Of a stretch of DNA of 64,000 nucleotides, positions 1 to 11,169 are shown piece after piece; position 1 is the stretch's first letter; every line of letters starts with the position of its first letter. The notes beneath the pieces were generated by a model. It searched no databases. It was given only the letters and a program-made list of their open reading frames with translations, and was not told the origin of the DNA. The translations under genes were made by a program, and so were the position numbers. Source of the stretch: Alopecurus myosuroides (Eukaryota > Streptophyta > Magnoliopsida > Poales > Poaceae); the NCBI GenBank assembly GCA_028641055.1, contig CM054060.1:243936833-244000832 (forward strand), given 5' to 3'.

Positions 1-940
1 CCACCGCCAATGCGCCGCCGCCCGTCGTCGCCGTAGGCTCCAACAACACTAATATCTTGTGGGCCGCCCGTCTCCCGCTCGTCAGCAAGACAGTTGCCGC
101 CTGTACCAGCCATCCTTGCCTATGGGCGCTAATCAGTCCGCCTATGGGGTGCTGCTCGTGCTGGAGCCAACATATCTCCCAACTTGCGCAGGGATGACAC
201 AACGTGTGTCACGTAGCGGACGCCGGCAAAGCACTGCCCCGGCCTGAGCCTCGATGGCTCCAATAGAGCCGGTCTCCTGCGCCTTCCTGGGGCTTTAACT
301 CGCGGAAATCAACAGGGCACCGCCCGTCCCAAGCCCCAATGGCTCCAATTGAGCCGCCTCCTCCTCTGTCGGCTTGCGGACGACGCAACAGCGTCAACTC
401 GCACAGGCTGGCGAATCACCGCCCCGACCCGAGTCACGGGAGTCGTTGTCCTCCGCCTGCCCGAGCGTAACTCGCGGACGCCAGCTGGGCCCTGCCTCGT
501 CCTCAGCCCCGATAGCTCCAATCGAGTCGGCCTCCTCCGCCTGCCCGATCGAAGGCAGGGGAGTGGGGATTTCTCAAGAATCGGTGCTAGGGGAAAGTAC
601 ATGGTTATGGACTGCGACCTCCATCTTGAGCTGGGCTGGGCTTGATCAGGACGGAGTTGTCAGGGATTTTTCGGTCTATTAAAAAAGCAAGGCAACGGAT
701 GCGTAAAATAGCAAACGAAGAAAAGAAACGTTTCGAAAGTCACGTATAGGTATAACTTACCGGTGGCTTTCAACTTGTAATTAGTCACGATCAGGACGGA
801 GTAGTAGAGATACAGATCCAAATAGGTATAACTTACCGGTGGCAAGGTGAGTAATTTGTGTCAAACTTTGAGGGTAGTTTTAATGACCTACCAAACTAAA
901 CCAAACCAAACCAAGGAAGACTTAACGCCTTTATTATTAA
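1..940 (-). mobile_element. Helitron H0, 5' end portion (rest lies left of the window)
   Basis: The last 100 bases (about 835-940) match the 5' subterminal block seen at 3600-3700 (end of H1) and, more distantly, at 7240-7346 (H2) and 56900-56991 (H3b). They contain a 'gtggcaRggtgRgtaatttt' stretch, a ccaaaccaaacc run, then cttaacgcctttattatta. Read on the minus strand this is the 5' end of a Helitron whose first few bases are replaced by the CTAG end of the next copy. The body holds a GC-rich minisatellite and a direct repeat of 'ataggtataacttaccggtg' (747 and 821). No transposase (Rep/helicase) is visible, so it is non-autonomous. Family assignment rests on terminus structure only. Confidence 0.55.
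245..565. repeat. degenerate GC-rich minisatellite, ~85-bp period
   Basis: The phrase 'gatggctccaatagagccgg' at about 252 recurs in altered form at about 335 and 510. A fourth, more decayed unit near 423 keeps the following 'tcctccgcctgcccgag' part. Spacing is about 83, 87 and 87 bases. An interleaved 'aactcgcggacgcc' phrase recurs with the same period. All ORFs crossing it are GC-rich shadows of the repeat. Confidence 0.6.
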
Positions 941-3701
941 CTAGAAAATGTGCCCGTGCGTTGCACCGGGAGAGAAAAATGTGTCGTGGTCAGCGGCCAC
1001 CACCACCACTGCCTTCTATTTTTATCGCCTCACCAACAACAGAGCCATGCGCTGCCATTGTCACCTCAGCTTATTTCGTTAAAACTTTTGCTTCTCTCTT
1101 TGCCAGGGAGTAGATAAGGCAGAGGAAGTCGAAGATGTGTGGCGCTAGTTTAGTCATCTGCTTCCTCCAACATCTGCGATGCACATGCATTTGACACAAT
1201 GTTTCACAATAATATGTATAACGCAGTTACTCGAATATGCGCATTCTAAGTCTTCCAATATAATAGGAAGGTACTATATAATATTTATAACTTTTGGGAA
1301 TGCAAACATTACTAATTTTGAAATTAGACTTCTTTTAAACACAACACTTAATTTGAATTTAGTACAACGGCCCATTCAGGTCAGGGGGAGCCGTCCCCTC
1401 CCCCCAGCACATGAAAGATTTTTTTCCGTACTATTTGGCCCAATTGACTCAAAATCTGTAGTTTTAGCCCCCCGCGGCCATATGGCCCAATCTCCGCTAC
1501 TGATTGAGTGACATTGAACAAGGAACCCCCTATAAGAATTTGCAGTATATTATATTTAATTTTGAACCTCCAAATTATTTCGAACATGATACTTCTTTGA
1601 AACATAAAATATAAAATGAAAAGAGAAAAATACCCAACAAGAGAACCCTTGTCAAAATTTAAAAAAATAATGAAACAAGGTAATCCTATACCGCAAGATG
1701 CATATTGGCATAGAAATTATCTCATTTTAAAAAATATGCACATAGTGCAACGATAATGGTTATCTGTCCTTATTCTGGATGGCAAAAAAGACAATGCTTT
1801 GCATTATAAAAAACATTGAGGTAGATGAGCTTGACCGAGTATTATTTACACTTTGGAGCGTACATTTCTTCCACTGAATCTGTGACAACAAGTGCTCGTA
1901 GTCGTCCGTCGTTGGCCTATGCCCGGCCAGCATGGTCTCGCCGAAGAATAATTATTTTAATCAAGCAATCAGCCACGTGATCAGCACCTTGTGTTCATTC
2001 TACTTGACATGGAAGAGAGACAAACTTTTCACTTGAATTCAAGCTAGAGCCATGGGCCATTCGGTCAAAGTATTCTGAAGCCACTCTTGTCTTGTTAAGA
2101 ACTTGTCGAGGTACCTCTGGTCCACCTAGAGATAGTCCTGAACATACCTGTCACCACGCACCTTTGGAACAACTCCCAGTCTTTGGAGATCCTTTGGGAT
2201 TGGGCAGCTTCTTCCTTGGACCTCTGATATTTCTCCTCAAGCAACTCCTCTCTCTCGGATTGGTGAGGATGGACTCTCAGATAATTATCATCATTGTGAC
2301 AAACGATGTGAGAAAATAACAGCGATGATCTTGTCGCCGCTTGGCCATATCCCTCCTCACCATCTTGCACCTGTGACACGACCACCTCACCACCTTCTTG
2401 CGGACAGGGCCGCTGGAACTTGCTCGTGCTTCCTCGTCCGCATCCGTTTATGGTAGCACGGCGCCGCTGGGCGTGCTATTGTTCCCTGCGCACCGTCCTG
2501 TTTAATTTCGCCGTTGCGTAGCCTCTTCGGCATGACGTTCCACGAGCACGAGGGCGCCGAACCGGACGACGCCGGCAGGGCGAGGGCGTCGACGACCACG
2601 GCTCTCTGGCACCTGATCAGGTGGAGGCCCATCGTCCCCATAGCGGTTGGCTTACGCAGTTGTTGTCGCAGCAGGGAAGACCTGAGCATGACATGAGCGA
2701 GCCATGAATCCGTGGAGAATCCAAATTCGGCGACTCAGTTTTTCTCTGTTCGGTTTGTCGGTCCTTTTTCCCCCTTTTCGGCTAGATTGGACTAACAGCT
2801 AGTACGCACACGCCGGCAAGGATGCGGCCTCCACTTTCCCGTGATGGCGATGGCGAGCGTGCTAGCAGCGTGTGTGGCCTCCAATTTCCAGCGACGGTGC
2901 GCCCTCCACTTTGCGACGATGGCAAGCTAGCGCACCGTCAGAAGCTGCCGCATCCATGAAAGTTTCGAGTTCCGACAATGAGATGCGAGTAGCGAGGAAC
3001 CCAGCCAAGGATGCCGCCCAAGGTTTGAAAGTTTGATCGACCGATGTATGTCTGGACGTTTAGATATAGCCTTCTCGATGCAGATCTGTATCTTGGGTGG
3101 TGTTTTGGAGTCTCGCTCGAACTGCATATTGAGTGGCGCTTTTGGTGTTTCCTGGTCGTAGATTGAGGTGGGGGTAGTGCTATAGGTATGATCTCACGTG
3201 GGTCTTTTTGGTGTTTCCTGGCCCTGCTATATGTACAACAAAAATCTATACGATTCCCGTCCGATCTCTGGCAGCTTTTGGTTTCTATTGGACCTGGGCA
3301 CGGGAGGGAGGATTAATTAACACTTCCATGGAATAGCAGCCCATGAAGCTATCGTACATAGATCGGACATTCTCGGATGTGAAGCAATTCCGTGCCTATA
3401 TAGCAACCGAGTAGATGCTACGTTGGCTGTCAGGATAAAAAAAAGGCAAAGGCTACGTGGTTGAGAAGGATACATACTATGTTATGTGCGATGGAACAAA
3501 AACGTAGGAAACAGAAGGAAACTTTGTCGGACAAACGGACACGATTCAATTCGATTTTCTATTGAGGGCGGTCAAACAATACGAAACGTTTAGGGGTAAT
3601 TACCGGTGGCAGGGTGGGTAATTTTGTCTAACTTTAGAGGCAATTTCAATAACATACCAAACCAAACCAAACCAAGGAAGTTTTAACGCCTTTATTATTA
3701 A
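941..3701 (-). mobile_element. Helitron H1, non-autonomous
   Basis: The 3' end is on the minus strand at 941-944 (CTAG), preceded on that strand by a short hairpin (CCCGTGC loop GCA-CGGG at about 952-970). It is flanked by A on the left in + orientation, as expected for Helitron insertion between A and T. The 5' end block (ccaaaccaaaccaaggaag, then ttattatta) lies at about 3600-3700, directly against the CTAG of H2. Length is about 2.76 kb. No Rep/helicase ORF is present. Interior GC-rich patches (1000-1060, 2390-2700, 2820-2950) may be captured host fragments but none was recognised. Confidence 0.6.
2095..2689 (-). other. possible captured gene fragment inside Helitron H1
   Basis: Two adjoining minus-strand open stretches (2689-2387 and 2385-2095) give peptide with normal-looking composition. 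One has a charged helical run, SEREELLEEKYQRSKEEAA, around 2190-2250. The segment is GC-richer than its surroundings. Helitrons of grasses commonly carry exon pieces, so capture is plausible. I do not recognise the parent gene, there are no convincing splice borders, and a chance open frame is equally possible. Confidence 0.2.
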
Positions 3702-3769
3702 CTAGGAAACGTGCCCGTGCGTTGCAACGGGAGAACAAAATTGTGTCGCGGAAAAATATATCTCAGAGA

Positions 3770-4945
3770 TTTTTTTTTTTTGGATAAAGGGAAGTATATT
3801 AATATCGCGAAGATACAAATTACACCCGGCCTCTGCAACAACGCAATGGATGCACACAGCCGAAAGACAATAAAAAGAAGAAATAAAAAAGAAGAAAAGT
3901 CCCGCTACAGGGTTACAATCCTCGCGGTATCCGCACAACCACCACCTAAACAACAGCTGACGTCCAACTCTTCGAAAGCAACGTCTCCAAGAAGAACGGT
4001 GCCAGGCACAACCAATTAAGGCCAGACCTTGGGTTTTCACCCTGAAGATAATCCTCGCTCTCAAAACAACGGCTCCAAGAAGACCAGTGCCAGGCACAAC
4101 CAATTAAGGCCAGACCTTGGGTTTTCACCCTGAAAGGTAGGACTTTGGACTCCACGCATATTGTCTCCCCCTCTGACATACAGATGCCACGAATCTTGTA
4201 ACTCCAAGCCAGTTCCCCATCGATGCAAAGACTTCGAACACCGTTGCTAGTCCTCCAATCTCGCCTTCGATGACTGAGCATTGCGACCAAATTCCACCGA
4301 TCCAGCAATCTCCAGGCGTTGCCTATAGGAGTCGCCCGCGGAGCCTTTCGGTCGACACCCCGGCTTGATCAAAGAGGACCTACATCATGATCTTCATCTT
4401 CGCGCGACAGGAAACCCTAGGACCACCGCCATTATTCTTTAGCCTCGCGGCCCGACACCGCGAAGCCACTCCCAGCAGGAAAGCATCATAGAAGGGGTAG
4501 ACCATTGCCCAACACTAGGTCGCCGGCGAGACCAAGGTCGTAGCCAGACTACCACGGCCGGCCAAGGCCGAATCCGATACCCAAGATCAACGGGCATCAA
4601 ATCCCCGCGTCCCCAAGCGATTCCCGGATCTGATCCAGGCGCCCGCCGGCGACGCAGCACCCCCGCCGTACCACCTTCCCGCCGGGAGGCTCAAGCGCCG
4701 GCCCTAGGCCGCGCCGCCCCATGCCCACCGTCGGCTCTCCACCGCCTCCATGGAGCGCCGCCGCGGAGCATCTCTCCTGCCCACCGTCGGGGACGGGGGC
4801 GCCGCCACCACCGCCGGCGACAGGCGGCAGCGACGGCAGGGTCGAGGGGGTAGGAGGGGCTCGGGAGGGAGTGAGGTGGGGGCGCCCCCCGGAGTCGCCT
4901 GGAGGGGGCGGCTCGGGAGGGAGGTGGCGGCTAGGTTTCCTATAC
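3770..4945 (-). mobile_element. non-LTR retroposon with 3' poly(A), inside H2
   Basis: On the minus strand the segment runs from a GC-rich, CCG-repeat-rich start near 4945 to an A-tract (T-run at 3770-3781 on +). The last part before the A-tract ('gtaatttgtatcttcgcgat' on the minus strand) looks like the 3' end of grass non-LTR retroelements. No intact reverse transcriptase ORF is present, so this is a SINE-like or truncated LINE-like copy. No clear target duplication was seen. The 5' border is approximate. Confidence 0.45.
3979..4134. repeat. 88-bp direct tandem duplication
   Basis: The block starting 'caacgtctccaagaagaacg' at 3979 and ending 'gggttttcaccctgaa' at about 4046 is repeated nearly exactly at 4067-4134. 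The period is 88 bases with a 20-base spacer. It lies inside the retroposon at 3770-4945. Confidence 0.8.
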
Positions 4946-7240
4946 TCTAAACTGTCTTGTCATTATAGTTCTTATAGTTAATAATTAGGTCATGCTAAAA
5001 CCTGATTGCATCTCCATAAGGATCTCACCATTAATGGTTAGCACAAAATACATTATTTAAAACTCTGTATCTGAACTCATAGTCGAACATATAATCACAT
5101 AATATGCTGACCATGTTTATATACCTTAGACAAATCTTGCTGACTGGCTCCTAACATAAGTTCCATATAAGGACCTTGTTTCGTGGCGGTCTCAACAGAA
5201 GTTTACAAAGCATGACAATAGATGATCTCTAAGGTTTCCTTGTTGGGTAATAATTAAATTCAATTTTGTTTAATGGTTACATATATAGCAAGTGAGGTAA
5301 TCTGTGATATAGCCAGCAATTTGTTAGTAGCATCCGGCCTAATAATGGGACAAATCATAGACCGTAAAGATGAGCCAAGAAAACCTCCACGGATTTATGA
5401 AAATCATATACTTTTTTTGATCCACCGCTACAAACGAGCTTAGCTGGATGCGACTCTATAGAAATACCGTGAAACATAAAGCATATGGTGACATGTTAGA
5501 CACACAAGTGACTACAGTAGGCCAATTGACCAAGGCATCAACACATACCTTTTGGCTTCCTATCGTGGTCGCATACCTTTTCTCTTACAAAAGCGTGGTA
5601 AAGCAATTGATGCAAGATTGCAAATAGCAGTTTCGGTGGGACTTTTGTACTCAATTATCTCCCTACACAAATTGGAAGACTTAACTATGTCCAGATTATG
5701 TGGATTATATACTTTTTCTATAGCAAGAAGTATTTTTCAATACAGAATTACGGACCCTTGGATCTTGGAGCATAGACCTGCATGGCTGCATCAAACTCTA
5801 GCTAGAGCATGTACCACGGCTCCTCCAACGCATCTGCTTGACTGCTTAGCGTGTTGCCAGCCTCTAGCTAGAGAATTAAAATGTGTTGGAGGAGGGATTC
5901 CCGCATGTCGTCGTGCCTATAGACTGTGGAGTATGCAGCAGCATTTCCCACGCCTCTTCCAACGCCATATGTTTCTGCAGATCGTGGGAGTTGGCTGTCT
6001 GGGCGCCGTGGGTGAGCTGCTGGAGGAGAGAGCGTCCGGGTGGAGAATAGGGTGCTGCTGGAGGAGAAGAACGTATGCCGTATGCGTCTTTGAATCTATT
6101 AACGGAGCTGGTCGTGGCGGATGGTGGCGAGCCAAACACTAATTGCTGAAAGCCTGAAACATACAAATTCGATCGGTGTGCGATGGAATTTGACCGGGAC
6201 CAAGAGCATGGTCACGCACGTCGACGCCGAGCTGTTCCAGGTTTATCTACAAAGGTGCGCGCGGAGGCGCAAAGCAGATGGGCCGTGAGGGAATCGGCAG
6301 ACTCAGACTCGAAATATCCATTGTCATGCACGCTCTGACTGGCTGCAAGAACAGTCCTGAATCCTTGTTCGTCCTCCTAAAAATTACAACTGAGTTTGAG
6401 TAGGAGTTGTTGCTTCCTTTTGTCAATCCACTCGGGTGGGATTGGGAAGATCTATCCCTGGCCTCACATCAAGCCCTACCCCATCCCTTCTAATATATCA
6501 ACAGGCAGCGACCTCTACTCTACCCTGCGAGGCATGAGGAACCAGTGCCCAAATATGTCGCAATCTGATGTGTTGACTCGGAGACACCACATATGCCAAA
6601 TCGCAGGTGATGCCAGAGCATGGGGCGGTGTGCGGGAAACCGGCGGCGCGACGGGGAGATGTGCGGGGAAACGGCGGCGCGACAGGGAACCAGCGCCACG
6701 GTGAAAGGACCGGTGAGAGGCTGACCAATCAGTGCAGCGCTGTGAGCAAACATGGGAGAGGCACGCTGGAGAATGACGGGAGAGAATAAGCTGCCAAGGC
6801 CGCAAGAGTCGCCGAAGCGGAAAATTGGGCGCGACCGGGACTTCGGCAGGCGGCCACTCCGGTGGAAACTCCGGCGAGCGGCGACTCGAGCTGCTCTATT
6901 CGGTGATACTTCTTGTAGAGATGATCTTTCTATCCGGGACTTCCATTGCTGAAAGCTCGGTTTCGAGTTTCGGTAACGTGCAAACTCAGGCGACTTTGTG
7001 CAATCGATTTGTTGGACGAGACGTGTGGAAGCGAGGGGCTATATGGAGGCCAGAAAATAAACGGAGGAAGCGAGTTTGTACCGAACTCGTTTATGGGATA
7101 GGTACGGGATGGAAAAAAGAAAAGCTATGGTAGGCCGGTTTCTTCGTCGACGCACAAACGCGGAAGGACGTACGTACCAACGAAGACTGACGAACGGACG
7201 ACCAGAAACATGAACGGATAAAGATTAGGAAAAGATTGGT
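4946..7240. other. Helitron H2 interior, no gene recognised
   Basis: The longest open frame (5552-6142, +, 196 codons) has no recognisable domain and crosses an inverted repeat (tcctccaacgca near 5822 and tgtgttggaggag near 5882). I treat it as chance. A 32-base GC-rich doublet (gcgggaaaccggcggcgcga and its near copy) sits at 6632-6689. The rest is unrecognised sequence. Confidence 0.4.
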
Positions 7241-7346
7241 GGCAATGTGGGTAATTTATGCCAACTTTTGGGGCAGTTTAAATGACGGACCGACTGACCA
7301 AGTAACCAACCAGGGAAGCCTTAACGCTTTTATTATTAGGTAAAGA

Positions 7347-8842
7347 TAAGGTATAGATACGGAGCTGCAGGAATTGCTGAAATATGTTCACTGTTATATG
7401 CTTTAATCTTTACTTGTGACTCCGTTTGAGCTGAAAAATTTAATCACTACTGCAACTTTTTATGACATTCACCTCTGTAAAACATGAGAAACTTTTGAGG
7501 TGTTTAGGTATGTAAACAAATTGCTGAATGCAGTAACTTTTTATAGCAAGATTTGAGTTTTTATTGAGCAGTTCAAGTGGGGAGAGGAGAACAACAATGA
7601 TATGATAATGTGCTTGAAGGGATGAAAGGTATGACACCTTTGCCGTGCTTATGTATGCTTTTTAATAACAGCAAGTGCACACCTTATGATTCCCTTAACA
7701 CTTAGTGACATAATAGCCATTGTTTATCTTCTCCGTGGTTTAGTAGAATATATTCTGATGCAACTGAAATATTGTTTAGTGTCATTACTTGGCTGATGGA
7801 TTGAATAATTGTAGCCTTAAGCAAAGGTTTACGCATCCCATTGTGCTTACTGAACTTTCCAACCAAGGAAATAATTAAAAGAGAAAATTTCATGAATGAT
7901 AAAAGTGGAGTCTTATGCTTGACGAACTTATGGTTGGGGGTTAGTCTAAATGTGTATCACATGGAAAACTTTCAACGTTGCACTAAGAATTCTATATTCA
8001 AGTTGATATTATGTTCTTTTAACTGTGGATGCCTGTCATGCCGAAATGAGGTAGAGGAATAGTAAGTCTTGATGAGTAAGTATATATGATTAGAGAGACG
8101 CATTGGGCCGCTAACCCAAGCCATGCGATATCATGGTGGAAATTTACTTATAGCTAGAATGGACTCCGCAACATATCCTATAATAAAATAAGAAGCTATG
8201 CATATAGTGAATGAAATAAAAAAGGATAATGAGTCCATTCCATTTGTTTGTCTTGCCATTTTGACATGGGCTGGTTTCCATGTCATGGGGCAAGAGGTAC
8301 CCCAATTGCTGCTCTCTATGATGTCATTAATACTTACAATGATTGTACAAGGCTTATTAGGAATCTAGAGTTGAGTAATCATGGTGCGGGACTTCGCTTT
8401 TAAGGGGCATGAGGCTTTCAACTTGTAGTTTGTCAAGCATAAGAATCAAAATGAAAAATTAATGCTTTAGCAAAACTGAGAGCAAGGTAGTAAGCACAAT
8501 AATTTTACTTGTCAACATATGAAAGAATCAGAGATCTCAAAAATCTTGATATGATTTAATCATCAGCGATGCACAAGCCTTTTTTTATGTCTACAATTGA
8601 GCAAACTCATTCAAGTATTAACACTTCATGTTATTTCTATTGCAACAAGTATATATGCTTCAACACTGAGTAGATGCACACTTGCAAGTATTTTGCTACT
8701 TGTTACAAGAATCATGTCTTGAGTATTTGCTAGTATTAATTGATGATCCATATGCAATGCAAAGTTCTTGCCAAAGTTTTTATCGCTTCTCCACTGCGTT
8801 TGAGTTGTTCGAGGACAAACAACGAGCTAAGCTTGGGGGAGT
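7347..8842 (+). mobile_element. 3' internal remnant of LTR retrotransposon A
   Basis: This is AT-rich non-coding sequence ending in a polypurine-tract-like 'aagcttgggggag' (8829-8841) immediately before a TG-starting LTR at 8843. The layout 'cgaggacaa..gag..aagcttggggg|LTR' is repeated at 14925-14957 in element B, so this is the 3' untranslated internal end of a related gypsy-type element. No pol remains. The left side abuts the Helitron H2 5' end, so the 5' half is lost. Confidence 0.55.
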
Positions 8843-10206
8843 TGATGCACCCAAAACGCATCTACTTTTCCAAGCACTTCTGCATCGTATTTCTCTCCGG
8901 ACCCCATAATTGAATAAATCTGCAGAATCTGACGCTGTTTTTAGCAAAAGTCTTCTTTCCGTCTATTTTCGCAGGACTTTTCACAGGGGACGAAAACCAC
9001 GTAACTTTTTATGGAAAAGAAGGGGAATGAGCACCAGATGGGGCCGGGGGGGGCACCCAGGGCCAAAAGGGGGCCCCACACGCGGCCAGATTCCTTGGCC
9101 TCGTGGGGTCACCCCTTTTGGACCCAGATGGCCCACTCCGGCTAGGTCTTCGACGTACCCCTCCATATATACGAGAAACTGACGGGTTTCGAAGGGGAGC
9201 GCTGTTCGCGAAACGGAGCGCCGCCACCACCACGATCTTCGATTTCGGAGTCAGATTGATCCGGGATTTCACCCCCGGAGGTGGAATTCGAGGGGCTTCG
9301 TCACCATCATCATCACCACCATCATCTCCATCAACCATGAGCTCCATCACCCCCTCCATGTGTGAGTAGTTGCTGTAGGCATGTGAGGTGTGAGGGGTTT
9401 TGGATGAGATTGATCATGTAATTGCTACCCGGTATGTGGGATCTAGGGGTTTGTCTTGAGAATTCTTATGTCTTATGTTGATGCACTATTGCTAGGCTTA
9501 ATGCTTGTTACTAGGGCCCAAGTGGCATGATTTCAGTACTGAACTTACATTGCTACATCATATATTTGAGTTTGGTATCTATCTGCAATGTGTATTACCT
9601 GCTATTATGTTGAACCTGCGAACCCTAAAGTGACAGCTAGGGAAAACAAGGGGGATATGTTCTAGTTTGAGGATTATGTGTGTTCATGGAGTGTTAATGT
9701 GTTGGTCCGGGCTATTCGAAAGGGTAGACCTTAATTACCTGTAGTTCCAAATTGGCCCCGGTGAAATGGGCAGGTAGGACAATAGGCTTTGTGCAAATTC
9801 TCTTGGTTAGTACGCACAATAATTTACGGAACACACACCTACATAAAACTGAGATAGAGAAAGGCCCCGCTGCTAGCAAAACATTATTACATAATAAATC
9901 TTATCCGTGCAACACCCCGCTGTCACCTCATGCCTGCGTTTTAGTCTCTGGTTTACTTTCACTCTTTTCCGGTGAAAACTGGGAAAACACTTGCTCTCCA
10001 TTTACTGTCTGTTTGTTTACTTTCACTGCATTATTACACTCACCACTCTCGCTGCAAGTTTGTTGATCCACAGGTGTGGTTGGGAGTGACGTCCCAATTG
10101 CTAAAGTCTCACCGGTATTCTTGTGTTCCCACTGAGTCGAACTACAAATTTGGGTAATACTTCCCATCGAAGACTACGATTGATCTCCTGCACTTGGGAG
10201 CCATCA
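8843..10206 (+). repeat. 3' LTR of gypsy-type element A
   Basis: It starts TGATGCACCC after a polypurine tract and ends GGGAGCCATCA, giving the inverted ends TGATG/CATCA. Length is 1364 bp. It contains a GC-rich promoter-like zone, a TATA-like 'ccatatatacgag' at about 9164, and a cac/atc microsatellite near 9300. Immediately after its last base the sequence becomes the 3' half of LTR B. Family name not assigned. Confidence 0.65.
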
Positions 10207-10923
10207 ATGTGCTATTGCCATTAGGGACAAAACAATATTGTTTTCATTGTTTACATTACACACTTTACTTAAGGCAATAATTTGTTGCTTGCAACTTAAT
10301 ACCCAAAGTCTCATTGCATTACGTTCTGAGGGTGGACTATTAGTCATATATGTAGTTGGATTACGGTTTGTGAATTATGTTGTAATGCCCGCATGAATCA
10401 CATAGTAATCGTCATGTCTTTATGCACTACGGTGCAGCCTTTATACCTGTCAATTGCCCAGCTATAATTTGTTTACCCAGGATGTTATCTATCTTTTATG
10501 GAGAGACACCACTAGTGAACTGTGGACCCCGGTACATTCTTTAGCATTGATAATATAACAACTGCAAACACAGTTTTCCTTTCATTCGCTGCCAGCATCG
10601 TTCTCTTTTCATTAACTGCAAACAAGTAATGTTTTCCATATTATACATCTAATCCTCTGCGGTAGCAAAACCGGTGAGATTGACAACCTCACTGTTTTAT
10701 TGGGCCAAAGTATCTTGGTTGTGTTGTGTGCAGATTCCACGTTGCCGCTGAGCCTGGTAGTGCGCCCTGCCAACATCAGCTGTCAACAACCTTCAGAAGT
10801 GATCTCTTTCTCCTATTGGTCGATTCAACCTTGGTTTCTCTCGGAGGGAGAAACTTGATGCTGCACTTTTCATACCTTCCTCTTGAGCTCTCCTAAGAAA
10901 CGTGTTTCCACATGCAATAATCA
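10207..10923 (+). repeat. 5'-truncated 5' LTR of gypsy-type element B
   Basis: 717 bp that align end to end with the last 720 bp (15852-16571) of the complete LTR at 14958-16571. The homology begins exactly at the first base after LTR A. It ends at ..caataatca, followed 10 bases later by 'gacgccgttgccgggga' (10934-10950), the usual leader/primer-site sequence after the 5' LTR of this kind of Triticeae gypsy element. Confidence 0.7.
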
Positions 10924-11169
10924 ATATTTTTTTGACGCCGTTGCCGGGGATGATGAGTATTTATGCAAGGGTAATCTCTCACCTCCAATCATTTTTTACT
11001 TTGTTATTGTTTTGCTTTTTTACTTGCTTCATCATGCTTGCTATCAATGATTGATTTCTTTGAAACTAGATCTTATTGGCAAGGTGGGTTCATGGCAGAA
11101 CAACCAAAATATTATAAGGAACACCGCTTGTCACAAAAAGGGATACACTTATAGGAAAAAATTAATAAA

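Larger units (their letters stand above)
3702..7346 (-). mobile_element. Helitron H2, non-autonomous
   Basis: On the minus strand it starts TCTTTACCTAATAATAAAAG (7346 downward), which fits the plant Helitron 5' consensus, with A before and T after in + orientation. It ends with a hairpin (3713-3732: CCCGTGC / GCAACGGG) followed by CTAG at 3705-3702. Length is 3645 bp including a poly(A)-ended retroposon at 3770-4945. No Rep/helicase is present. It abuts H1 directly, so the two are head to tail. Confidence 0.7.

Noticed and set aside
5552..6142. 196-codon + strand ORF in Helitron H2
   Set aside because: No domain, no codon-like pattern, crosses an inverted repeat; flanking frames are equally open.
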